Source: CAMBRQ01 sp945870325 (lineage in GTDB: Bacteria > Bacillota > Clostridia > Lachnospirales > Lachnospiraceae). From it: a stretch of 64,000 bases of DNA. Under the pieces are notes generated by a model. The model was not told the DNA's origin, ran no database searches, and saw nothing but the letters and a program-made list of their open reading frames with translations. The stretch is taken from contig NZ_JBNPMC010000015.1 of the NCBI RefSeq assembly GCF_050313795.1, positions 8,773 through 72,772 on the forward strand, given 5' to 3'. Positions 43,980-52,320 of this stretch are shown here, piece after piece (within the stretch, counting starts at the first letter, position 1; each line of letters begins with the position of its first letter). Position numbers and translations under genes: made by a program.

Positions 43980-44726
43980 TATTATTTCCTCTAATCATAT
44001 TATGATAATTGTCATCTTTTTAATCAACAACATTTATATAGTAATACTTCACTATGATTATTTCAATATTGATCTGAATCTTTCATAATACAATAATAGG
44101 AATTATCCGCCATGTTTCTGCACAGATAATTCCTATCTCTATATACTCTTCTATTTTTACAAATACTGATTCTTTATAATGCATATAATAAAGACGGATG
44201 CCAATTCTACTAATTCGCATCCGCCTTTATCTTGATTCATTGTCCATTGGATAATACCTCTTTCTTTTAACTCCGATTATTTTTAATCTACGTTCTTGGT
44301 GGTCCGTACCTTCCTTTCATAAATTCTCTTTCCCGATACTTAGCGCCTTATGTTCTCAGGAACTTTTCAACACTTATGTTGACGATAATAACAACCAATT
44401 TGTTTACAGCTCGCGTCTGTCTTACAATTTCGATTTGTTATTTTATGGTTATATAATATCAGCATAGTTTTTATTTGTCAATATATTTTTGCATTTTATT
44501 CCCATTTTTTTATTATTCTATTTTCCAAACTATATTTTCAGATTTTTCTACTATTCTTTTTTGTCATCTTGCATAAAACAACTCGCTTTTATATAGTTCA
44601 ATCACGTCATTTGTTTGTTAATAAACATACAATTCTGTTAAATAAACTACTTTCGCCATATTTATTGTACAATTCTATTATTTGTGATAACATTCATACA
44701 TCAAAAATGTATAGGAGATGCATATT
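43980..44726. other. AT-rich divergent intergenic region with hairpins
   Basis: About 745 bp. It holds a 12-bp hairpin ATAGGAATTATC/GATAATTCCTAT (44096-44137) and a 19-bp hairpin (44188-44230) built on CGGATGC/GCATCCG, plus direct repeats TACAATTCTRTTA (44628 and 44668) and TGTTAATAAAC/TGTTAAATAAAC ahead of the steroid-dehydrogenase-like gene. A short minus-strand frame ending KGRYGPPRT at about 44295 may be a relic. No convincing gene. Confidence 0.5.
44188..44230. repeat. 19-bp hairpin in the divergent region
   Basis: ATAAAG-CGGATGC-AATT pairs with AATT-GCATCCG-CTTTAT with two mismatches. No gene ends here, so it may be a relic terminator or an operator-like structure. Confidence 0.6.
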
Positions 44727-45527
44727 ATGGGATTTTTAACAGGGAAAACTGCTATTATTACAGGTGCCGGAAGGGCTGTTTTAAGTGATGGAAGATGTGG
44801 ATCTATCGGATATGGTATCGCTACTGCTTATGCAAAGGAAGGTGCTAATCTAGTAATCACAGGACGTAATGTCCAGAAACTTACCGCCGCCAAAGAAGAG
44901 TTAGAAAGCCGTCATGGGATCAAAGTCCTCACAGTTCAGGCAGATGTCAATGCCGGGGCTGACAATGAAGCTGTTGTTGCCAATGTGGTAAAACAAGCCA
45001 TCGACACCTTCGGACGCATCGATGTATTGATCAACAATGCGCAGGCTTCTGCATCCGGTGTTCCATTGGCAGAACATACGACAGATCAATTCAATCTGGC
45101 ACTTTACTCCGGGCTTTATGCTGCATTCTACTACATGAAGGCTTGCTATCCTTATCTTAAGGAAACGAAAGGATCTGTTATCAACTTTGCATCAGGAGCC
45201 GGGCTGTTCGGTAATTACGGACAAAGTGCTTACGCTGCTGCCAAAGAAGGAATCCGCGGTCTTACCAGAGTTGCCGCTACGGAATGGGGACCTGACGGAA
45301 TTAATGTTAACATCATCTGTCCGCTGGCATGGACTGCACAATTAGAGAATTTCGAAAAAGCATATCCGGATGCATTCAAAGCTAATGTAAAGATGCCACC
45401 AGCAGGACATTACGGTGATGCAGAACTGGAGATCGGACGTGTATGTGTTCAACTGGCCCATCCGGACTTCAAGTATATGAGCGGCGAGACCATTACACTG
45501 GAAGGCGGCATGGGCTTAAGACCGTAA
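44727..45527 (+). CDS. Short-chain dehydrogenase, likely 12-alpha-hydroxysteroid dehydrogenase
   Basis: 266 residues, classical SDR. The cofactor loop is unusually long: TGAGRAVLSDGRCGSIGYG. The NNAQ motif, the Ser in NFASGAG and the YxxxK catalytic pair in QSAYAAAKEG are present. The extended loop, the NAQAS segment and the C-terminal MSGETITLEGGMGLRP match, from memory, the 12-alpha-HSDHs of bile-acid-transforming clostridia, which oxidise the 12-hydroxyl of cholate. Other oxidoreductase roles remain possible. The ATG at 44727 is chosen (AGGAG 9 nt upstream) over 44718. Monocistronic. Confidence 0.8.
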   Translation: MGFLTGKTAIITGAGRAVLSDGRCGSIGYGIATAYAKEGANLVITGRNVQKLTAAKEELESRHGIKVLTVQADVNAGADNEAVVANVVKQAIDTFGRIDVLINNAQASASGVPLAEHTTDQFNLALYSGLYAAFYYMKACYPYLKETKGSVINFASGAGLFGNYGQSAYAAAKEGIRGLTRVAATEWGPDGINVNIICPLAWTAQLENFEKAYPDAFKANVKMPPAGHYGDAELEIGRVCVQLAHPDFKYMSGETITLEGGMGLRP

Positions 45528-45550
45528 GATCATATCGTAGGGATAACGCA

Positions 45551-45581
45551 AGGGCAGATACCGAAGCATCTGCCCTTTCTG
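45551..45581. terminator. Bidirectional terminator between the SDR gene and rseP
   Basis: AGGGCAGAT and ATCTGCCCT with a short loop, followed on the plus strand by TTTCT. It lies between convergent genes. Confidence 0.6.
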
Positions 45582-45610
45582 CCAGTATATATTTCTTATA
45601 AATTTTTTTC

Positions 45611-46642
45611 TTAGAAGAATACTCTTCTGATATCATTATACATCACAAATACCATCAGAACCATCAGAAGCGCAATTCCGATCATATGCACATATCCTTC
45701 CTTCTCCGGCGGTATTCGTTTTCTTCTTATGGCTTCTACGAACAGGAATACCAGACGCCCGCCGTCCAGTGCCGGCAGCGGCAGCAGATTCATAACTCCT
45801 AAATTTGCTGATATAAGAATTGCGATATATAACATCTGTGCCAGCACCACATATACTCCATACGACCTGCTCTGCTCATAGGCATCATCCACTACATCTA
45901 CGATTCCGACAGGTCCCGACATCTGATCCATGCCAACCTGACCGGTCACCAGCATCTTCAGACTCTCTATCGTCGTACTGATCCAATACTTTACTTCATA
46001 TGCTCCATACTGAAGTGCAGTCAGCGGATTCGCTTTCGTATAACCGGAACTTGCGATTCCAAGCCGCGCATATCCCAGTTCCTCATCCATCTTCGGAGTC
46101 AGTGTAACCGTCTTCTTCTCTCCGTCATGGATATAGGTTACTTCCACCGTCTCGCCTTGATGAAACTGATTGTATATGCTGACCTCCCGGAAGATATGAA
46201 CCCTCTTATCCCCCATCTTCACAATGGTATCGCCTGCCTGCATCCCCGCTTCTGCCGCCGGATATCCCTCTTCGACTCCACTCAATACCGGCTTATCATA
46301 ACCGATCATCGCAATTAAGATAACGGAGAATATAAATGCCAGTATAAAGTTGAAGATAGGCCCTGCCGCAATTACGGATATTCTCGCCCAGACCGACTTA
46401 TTATTAAAATTATTCGGCGAATCTGTCGCCTCCTCATCTTCCCCCATCGCACAGAATCCGCCAATCGGGAAGAGCCGGACCGCATATTTCGTCCCCTTGT
46501 ATTCCCGGGAATAGATTGACGGTCCCATTCCTAATGCGAATTCCTCTACATCAATCCCATTCTTTTTTGCCAGTAGAAAATGTCCCAGTTCGTGAAAGAA
46601 CACGATGAAACTAAAGATAATGATCGCTAATATAATACCCAA
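45611..46642 (-). CDS. rseP: Site-2 metalloprotease RseP
   Basis: 343 residues. Intramembrane zinc protease that cleaves anti-sigma factors and signal-peptide remnants. HExxH is in FFHELGHFLLAKK near the N-terminus, a PDZ domain occupies the centre (AEAGMQAGDTIVKMGD), and the second metal motif is LPLPALDGGRLVF. Four membrane segments. It is last in the pyrH-frr-uppS-cdsA-dxr-rseP cluster and lies 8 nt after dxr. Confidence 0.95.
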   Translation of the reverse strand: MGIILAIIIFSFIVFFHELGHFLLAKKNGIDVEEFALGMGPSIYSREYKGTKYAVRLFPIGGFCAMGEDEEATDSPNNFNNKSVWARISVIAAGPIFNFILAFIFSVILIAMIGYDKPVLSGVEEGYPAAEAGMQAGDTIVKMGDKRVHIFREVSIYNQFHQGETVEVTYIHDGEKKTVTLTPKMDEELGYARLGIASSGYTKANPLTALQYGAYEVKYWISTTIESLKMLVTGQVGMDQMSGPVGIVDVVDDAYEQSRSYGVYVVLAQMLYIAILISANLGVMNLLPLPALDGGRLVFLFVEAIRRKRIPPEKEGYVHMIGIALLMVLMVFVMYNDIRRVFF

Positions 46643-46650
46643 GTTGCAAG

Positions 46651-47793
46651 TTACCTCCTGCTGTTAATTCTGTCATAAGTTGCTGCTTCTGTCTCTAATA
46701 TCTGTTCAAGCGTCGGATTCTCAATATTCTTATGCGCACGCATACAGTCATCAATAATCTCCATGATCTCCAGATATTTGATCTGACGCTTCAGGAACTG
46801 ACTAACTGCCAACTCATTGGCTGCATTGAATACTGTCGGAAGGGAGCCTCCTCTTCTTCCGGCTTCATATGCCATCTGCAGACCATAGAATGTATCCATA
46901 TCCGGCTTCTCGAATTCCAGTTTTCCTAAGTTCCAGAAGTCCACTCTGTCTCCGGGAAGATATCTTCGCTCCGGATAATAAAGAGCATACTGAATCGGCA
47001 GCTTCATATCCGGAGTTCCAAGTTCCGCCATGATTGCCCCATCTACGTACTCAACCATCGAATGAATAATACTCTGTGGCTGTACCACAACCTGTACCTG
47101 ATCCACATCAACACCAAACAGCCATTTCGCTTCAATGACTTCCAGTCCCTTATTCACCATCGTAGATGAATCTATGGTAATCTTCTGTCCCATAGACCAG
47201 TTTGGATGCTTCAGAGCATCCTTAGGTCCAATCTCCAGTAAATCCTCCTGTCTCTTCCCACGGAACGGTCCACCGGAAGCCGTCAGCAGAATCTTATGAA
47301 TCGCCTTATGCTCATTTCCCTGCAAGGACTGGAAGATTGCGCTATGTTCGCTATCCACCGGAAGAATAGATACACCATTCTCAGCCGCCAATGGCATGAT
47401 GATATGCCCCGCCGTTACTAAGGTCTCCTTGTTCGCAAGCGCAATATCTTTTTCAGCCTTGATTGCTTCAATTGTAGGACGGATGCCAATCATTCCTACA
47501 ATCGCTGTCACCAATATCTCAGTCTCTTCCATAACGGATACTTCAATCAGTCCATCCATGCCCGATACGACCTTGGTGTCCGTATCTGCAATGCGTCCCT
47601 TAAGTTCCTTTGCTTTCTCTTCTGACCATACAGCCGCCAGACGTGGGTGGAATTCCCGGATCTGTTCTTCCAGCAGTGCTATGTTGCTTCCGGCCGCCAG
47701 CCCCAGAACCTCGATATCCCCATTCTCTCTGACAACTTCCAAAGTCTGAGTTCCTATGGAACCTGTAGATCCCAATATGGCTATTTTCTTCAT
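46651..47793 (-). CDS. dxr: 1-deoxy-D-xylulose 5-phosphate reductoisomerase
   Basis: 380 residues. Second enzyme of the MEP isoprenoid pathway, giving MEP with NADPH and a divalent metal. The NADPH loop is LGSTGSIGTQTL, the active-site regions PVDSEHSAIFQ and TASGGPFRG are clear. It supplies precursors for the product of uppS in the same cluster. A repeat copy lies in the 96-bp gap before it. Confidence 0.97.
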   Translation of the reverse strand: MKKIAILGSTGSIGTQTLEVVRENGDIEVLGLAAGSNIALLEEQIREFHPRLAAVWSEEKAKELKGRIADTDTKVVSGMDGLIEVSVMEETEILVTAIVGMIGIRPTIEAIKAEKDIALANKETLVTAGHIIMPLAAENGVSILPVDSEHSAIFQSLQGNEHKAIHKILLTASGGPFRGKRQEDLLEIGPKDALKHPNWSMGQKITIDSSTMVNKGLEVIEAKWLFGVDVDQVQVVVQPQSIIHSMVEYVDGAIMAELGTPDMKLPIQYALYYPERRYLPGDRVDFWNLGKLEFEKPDMDTFYGLQMAYEAGRRGGSLPTVFNAANELAVSQFLKRQIKYLEIMEIIDDCMRAHKNIENPTLEQILETEAATYDRINSRR

Positions 47794-47844
47794 ACAATAC
47801 CTCTCTTCTATAATATGTGGGAAAATCTTTCAAATATCCTTCCC

Positions 47845-47888
47845 ACCTACGCCCTGCCACCGGCAGTTCCCTCCGGATGCCTGGCAAC
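47845..47888 (-). repeat. Interspersed 44-47-nt repeat, copy 3
   Basis: On the minus strand it begins one base after the cdsA stop with GTTGCC, then GCATCCG, the perfect CTGCCGGTGGCAG hairpin and GTAGGT. Same orientation as the copies at 2163 and 31833. Confidence 0.75.
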
Positions 47889-47889
47889 C

Positions 47890-48696
47890 TTAGATATTAC
47901 CGGCAAGCAATGTAGCCAGATAATAGATAATCGGTGCTGTGAATATTACACTGTCAAACCGATCCAGGATTCCGCCATGTCCCGGAATTAATTTTCCATA
48001 GTCCTTAATATCATGGTTACGCTTAATTGCTGACGCTGCCAGATCACCTACCTGAGAGATCATACCGCCAACACCACAGATAATTGCATAATGCAGTGGA
48101 TTCGCCTCCGCTCCTCCCCACTGGTTCATAGCAAGCGCGAAGAGAATTCCAAGCAGTGCCGCACCCACAACTCCGCCGATTCCACCTTCTACAGACTTCT
48201 TTGGGCTGAGTTTTGGAGCCATCTTATGCTTGCCGATCAGCATTCCCACACAATAAGCACAAGTATCGCATCCCCAGGAACTTAAGAAGATCAGCCATAC
48301 CACTACGCCGCCGTCCGGAAGCATCCTGGTCTGATATACGTAGGACAGCATAACTGCCACATAGAACAGCCCAAAGAATACAGTCATAACCTGCTCTGCC
48401 CTGAAAGTTGGATATGCAAACACATATACCGCCATTACCAAAACCAGGAACAGAATCGTAAGCATCGTCACATATTCCATATGACCTGTCAAGAGGATTC
48501 CATAATAAGCGACCGCTGCCACGTAGCCAACGCCTCCTAATACTTTATTATGCACATCAACAACCTTATATAATTCAGACATTCCGATCAAACTGATAAT
48601 TCCAAGGAATGCAAATAACAGATTCCCGCCGAAGCCTACTGTCACAATCAGTATGACCACCAATACGATTCCGCTTAACAGCCTTGTCTTAAACAT
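47890..48696 (-). CDS. cdsA: Phosphatidate cytidylyltransferase
   Basis: 268 residues, about eight membrane segments. It makes CDP-diacylglycerol for phospholipid synthesis. The C-terminal signature is seen as SAIKRNHDIKDYGKLIPGHGGILDRFDS. It follows uppS by 7 nt. Confidence 0.96.
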   Translation of the reverse strand: MFKTRLLSGIVLVVILIVTVGFGGNLLFAFLGIISLIGMSELYKVVDVHNKVLGGVGYVAAVAYYGILLTGHMEYVTMLTILFLVLVMAVYVFAYPTFRAEQVMTVFFGLFYVAVMLSYVYQTRMLPDGGVVVWLIFLSSWGCDTCAYCVGMLIGKHKMAPKLSPKKSVEGGIGGVVGAALLGILFALAMNQWGGAEANPLHYAIICGVGGMISQVGDLAASAIKRNHDIKDYGKLIPGHGGILDRFDSVIFTAPIIYYLATLLAGNI

Positions 48697-48703
48697 CTTA
48701 TCT

Positions 48704-49411
48704 CTATTCCTCCTTCACTCCACCATAACGCCGGTCTCTGGCATTGTACTGCTCGATTGCCCTTGTCAACTCTTCCTTCGTAAAGTCCGGCCATGGAACA
48801 TCTGTAAAATAAAATTCTGTATATGCAAGCTGCCACAACAGATAATTGGAAAGCCTCAGTTCCCCGCTGGTACGGATCAGCAGATCCGGATCAGGAATAT
48901 CATGGGTATCCAAATAACGCTCCAGCACCTGCTCATCTATCTGCTCCGGTACAACTTTTCCATCCACACAATCTCTTGCAAGCATTCTTACCGCACGGAT
49001 AATCTCATCCCTGCTCCCATAATTAATCGCGATCTGAAAATTCAGACCACCGTTATTCTTCGTAGCCTCCTCAAGTTCCAGAATCCTGCTCCTGATATCT
49101 TCATCCAGTCTTGTGATATCTCCAATGACCCGGACCTTCATATCATTCTTTGCCGCCGTCTTAAGACAAGTCTTCATATAGTTCCTTAACAGCTTCATCA
49201 GAGCATCCACTTCGTCCTTTGGACGATTCCAATTCTCCGTGGAGAATGCATACACCGTTAAATACTTGATTCCCATGCGCCAGGCATCTTCGCAGATACG
49301 TTCTACGTTCTTACTGCCCTGGGCATGACCGTAATTACGAGGCATTCCCTTAGACTTCGCCCAGCGGCCATTCCCATCTAATATAATCGCAACATGCTGC
49401 GGTATATTCAT
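48704..49411 (-). CDS. uppS: Isoprenyl transferase (undecaprenyl-diphosphate synthase)
   Basis: 235 residues. Cis-prenyltransferase making the lipid carrier of cell-wall synthesis. The HVAIILDGNGRWAK start, GSKNVERICEDA and RTSGELRLSNYLLWQ motifs are diagnostic. The start at 49411 has AAGGAG upstream; the frame is open for 30 further codons. Follows frr. Confidence 0.96.
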   Translation of the reverse strand: MNIPQHVAIILDGNGRWAKSKGMPRNYGHAQGSKNVERICEDAWRMGIKYLTVYAFSTENWNRPKDEVDALMKLLRNYMKTCLKTAAKNDMKVRVIGDITRLDEDIRSRILELEEATKNNGGLNFQIAINYGSRDEIIRAVRMLARDCVDGKVVPEQIDEQVLERYLDTHDIPDPDLLIRTSGELRLSNYLLWQLAYTEFYFTDVPWPDFTKEELTRAIEQYNARDRRYGGVKEE

Positions 49412-49500
49412 AGTTCCAATCTCCTTCCATAGAGAAAGACGTGTTGCATGAACGAAAGGACAGACCCTCCGCAAAGGCTTTTGGTCTGCCCCCTCTCTCA

Positions 49501-50052
49501 TTAAACAGTCATTACTTCTTTTGATTTTACTTCTACTGCCTTGTCAACTTCTTTGATATACTTATCAGTCAGTTTCTGTAACTGTTCTCCCATATCCTTG
49601 ATCTCATCCTCTGAGATATCAGATCCTTTCAGTTTCTTGAAAGCATCGTTACCGTCACGGCGGATGTTACGGATAGCAACCTTCGCTGCTTCTCCTTTCT
49701 TCTTAACATCCTTCACCAGTTCTTTTCTGCGTTCCTCAGTCAGTTCCGGGAATACAAGGCGGATGGTCGAACCGTCATTGGTAGGGTTAATTCCAAGGTC
49801 TGATACCTGGATCGCTTTCTCAATCACCTTCAGCATACTCTTCTCCCATGGCTGGATCTGAATCATACGCGGTTCAGGAACAGATACGTTCGCCACCTGC
49901 TGAATCGGAGATGGTGCTCCATAGTAATCAACCATAATCTTATTCAATACATTCGGATTCGCACGTCCGGCTCTGATGGTTCCCAGATCCCCATCCAGGT
50001 TTGCCATCGTCTTCTTCATCTTGTCTTCGTATACCTGTAATCTTTCATTCAT
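49501..50052 (-). CDS. frr: Ribosome recycling factor
   Basis: 183 residues. It splits the post-termination ribosome with EF-G. The RAGRANPNVLNKIMVDYYG segment and the RRDGNDAFKKL region are typical. It lies 22 nt after pyrH. Confidence 0.97.
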   Translation of the reverse strand: MNERLQVYEDKMKKTMANLDGDLGTIRAGRANPNVLNKIMVDYYGAPSPIQQVANVSVPEPRMIQIQPWEKSMLKVIEKAIQVSDLGINPTNDGSTIRLVFPELTEERRKELVKDVKKKGEAAKVAIRNIRRDGNDAFKKLKGSDISEDEIKDMGEQLQKLTDKYIKEVDKAVEVKSKEVMTV

Positions 50053-50074
50053 AGTTTCTTGTCCTCCCTTATTC

Positions 50075-50770
50075 TTATACAGTTACTTTCGTTCCTGTAA
50101 ATGTTCCTGTCATCGTCTCTACAATACTATTCTCTTCATTCAGCCCGAATACCAGCATCGGCATCTTGTTCTCCAGGCACATGATGGATGCAGTCAAATC
50201 TACTGCCATCAACTTCTGATCAATGATCTCCTGGATAGAAATCTCATCATACTTCTTCGCATCCGGATTCACCTTCGGATCACTGTCATAGATTCCATCA
50301 ATCGCCTTAGCCAGAAGCATAGCATCTGCCTCAATCTCAATCGCACGAAGCACAGCACCTGTATCCGTTGAAAAATAAGGATGTCCGGTTCCTCCTGCGA
50401 AGAAGATTACCTTGCCTTCATTCAGTGCCTCAACTGCTGCATCCTTAGAGAATAAGGTGGTAAATGCACCACATACAAAAGGTGTGAATACTTCTGTCTT
50501 CATCCCTGCATAACGGAAGATATCAGATACATAGATACAGTTCATAACCGTAGCCAGCATCCCGATCTGGTCAGCCTTTACACGGTCGATTGTCTCACTG
50601 GTTCTTCCTCTCCAGAAGTTACCGCCTCCGGTAACAATGGCAACCTGGATACCGTCATCTACTAACTGCTTCACCTGCTTGGCTACTCCCATGCAGGTTG
50701 CTTCATCGAATCCTGTCTTTTTATCACCTGCGAGGGCTTCCCCGCTGAGTTTCAACAATACTCTTTTCAT
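50075..50770 (-). CDS. pyrH: UMP kinase
   Basis: 231 residues, hexameric amino-acid-kinase fold enzyme that phosphorylates UMP. Motifs: VLLKLSGEALAGD, AIVTGGGNFWRG, FFAGGTGHPYFSTDT. The start at 50770 is preferred because AAGGAG lies 9 nt upstream, within the longer frame. It is the first gene of its cluster here; rpsB-tsf, normally just upstream, lie 11 kb away. Confidence 0.96.
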   Translation of the reverse strand: MKRVLLKLSGEALAGDKKTGFDEATCMGVAKQVKQLVDDGIQVAIVTGGGNFWRGRTSETIDRVKADQIGMLATVMNCIYVSDIFRYAGMKTEVFTPFVCGAFTTLFSKDAAVEALNEGKVIFFAGGTGHPYFSTDTGAVLRAIEIEADAMLLAKAIDGIYDSDPKVNPDAKKYDEISIQEIIDQKLMAVDLTASIMCLENKMPMLVFGLNEENSIVETMTGTFTGTKVTV

Positions 50771-50822
50771 AGTCTTGTACTCCTTGTCCATGTTCTATTA
50801 TGCCTTCGCATACTTGTAATAA

Positions 50823-50828
50823 AGTATA
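50823..50828 (-). promoter_or_regulatory. Possible extended -10 of pyrH
   Basis: On the minus strand TGCTATACT about 50 nt before the pyrH start, right after the terminator of the upstream MATE gene. No good -35 is seen. Confidence 0.4.
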
Positions 50829-50837
50829 GCATATGAA

Positions 50838-50873
50838 TAAAAAAAAGGGAATATGCTTCCGCAACATTCCCTT
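50838..50873 (-). terminator. Terminator of the MATE gene
   Basis: AAGGGAAT and ATTCCCTT arms followed on the minus strand by eight T. It marks the boundary between the accessory block and the pyrH cluster. Confidence 0.85.
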
Positions 50874-50898
50874 GAAATTGTGCTATACGCAAATTATG

Positions 50899-52230
50899 TT
50901 ATGAAGACTGTTTTTGCTTCATAATACGAAAATACATTATCAAAAGCAAGGTAGATGCCAAAACCCAAGCCGTTGGACTAGCAAGGCAGATGCCAGTGTA
51001 ACTGCCATAATGGGAGCCTACAACTGCGGCTGTACTTCGACCGATAAGTTCTGCAATTCCGGCCGTCATGGGGAGCAGTCCATATCCCATCCCCTGTATT
51101 CCGTTGCGGTAGAGATTCACAATAACCAGAATGACAGCAGAAACGCCAACACATTTTAAGTAAATATCCACATAATTCATAATCTCATTTACATTCTCAG
51201 ATACGAACAACACCGTCAGATATTTGCCGCCAAAGAAAACGGCAGCACCTGTAATAACCGCATATATCTCTCCCATCCATGTAGCACTGCGAAATCCCTG
51301 CCTGATACGGTCAATCCTTCCAGCACCTATATTCTGAGCACAATAGGTAGACATAGTAGTTCCAAAAGCAACATATGCCTGAGATACAATCTGATCAATC
51401 TTCACTGCTGCTGAAAATCCTGCAACTGCAACCGATCCTAAGATATTAAGCGCTGACTGGACTACAATTGTTCCAATCGCCGTAATGGAGTATTGGAACG
51501 CCATAGGGAATCCAACCCTCATCTGCCACTTGGCCAGATCCCAGTTCATTTTCCACTCTTCTTTGCGAAGACGTAATACCGGAACCTTTTTCCAGATGTA
51601 TACCAGGCACAACAAGCCGGAGATTCCCTGGGAGATTACCGTTGCATACGCGGCACCCGCCGCTCCCATATGAAACATCACGATAAATACCAGATCCAGT
51701 ACAATATTTAAACATGCAGACAGTATTAAAAAATACAGCGGACGCTTGCTGTCGCCGATGGCTCTTAGAATACTTGCGAGTAGATTGTAGAGTACCTGAG
51801 CCACAATTCCTCCGCAGATTACCATAATGTAACTGTATGCCTGACCATACATGTCGTCAGGGGTATTCATCCATCTTAAAATATTCTTCATCATAGCCAT
51901 ACTCAGTATCGTAAGCGTAATGGATACCACTGCCGATAAGATCGCCGCTGATGCAACTGACTGGCGCATAGCCTTCAGATTCCCCGACCCATAATGCTGT
52001 GCTGTGATAACAGTGAATCCTGCTGTCATTCCAAGCAGAAATCCAAGAATCAGGAACATAATCGTTCCGCAGGAACCAACTGCCGCTAATGCCTCATTTC
52101 CCACGAATTTGCCGACAATAATCGTATCTGCCATACTGTAAAATTGCTGAAAGACATTTCCGATGAAGATGGGAATCGTGAAGTTCAATATTATTTTCGC
52201 CGGGCTGCCTGTTGTCATATCTCTTTCCAC
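50899..52230 (-). CDS. MATE-family multidrug/metabolite exporter
   Basis: About 443 residues with twelve membrane segments. The MERDMTTGSPAKII start and NVFQQFYSMADTIIVG are typical of the DinF/NorM-like bacterial branch. Exports cationic drugs or metabolites with Na+ or H+. GTG at 52230 is chosen because AGGAGG lies 8 nt upstream; the frame extends 10 codons further without a site. Confidence 0.9.
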   Translation of the reverse strand: MERDMTTGSPAKIILNFTIPIFIGNVFQQFYSMADTIIVGKFVGNEALAAVGSCGTIMFLILGFLLGMTAGFTVITAQHYGSGNLKAMRQSVASAAILSAVVSITLTILSMAMMKNILRWMNTPDDMYGQAYSYIMVICGGIVAQVLYNLLASILRAIGDSKRPLYFLILSACLNIVLDLVFIVMFHMGAAGAAYATVISQGISGLLCLVYIWKKVPVLRLRKEEWKMNWDLAKWQMRVGFPMAFQYSITAIGTIVVQSALNILGSVAVAGFSAAVKIDQIVSQAYVAFGTTMSTYCAQNIGAGRIDRIRQGFRSATWMGEIYAVITGAAVFFGGKYLTVLFVSENVNEIMNYVDIYLKCVGVSAVILVIVNLYRNGIQGMGYGLLPMTAGIAELIGRSTAAVVGSHYGSYTGICLASPTAWVLASTLLLIMYFRIMKQKQSS

Positions 52231-52288
52231 ACAAACTTCCTCCTGTCTCACTTTTTCCATACCAAAGTTTTCATAATAAAACGCAATC

Positions 52289-52320
52289 GAAAAGACCCCT
52301 AACTAAAATGGGGTCTTTTC
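52289..52320 (-). terminator. Terminator of the xanthine-dehydrogenase operon
   Basis: AAAAGACCCC and GGGGTCTTTT form a perfect 10-bp stem overlapping the stop codon of the molybdenum subunit gene. Confidence 0.75.
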
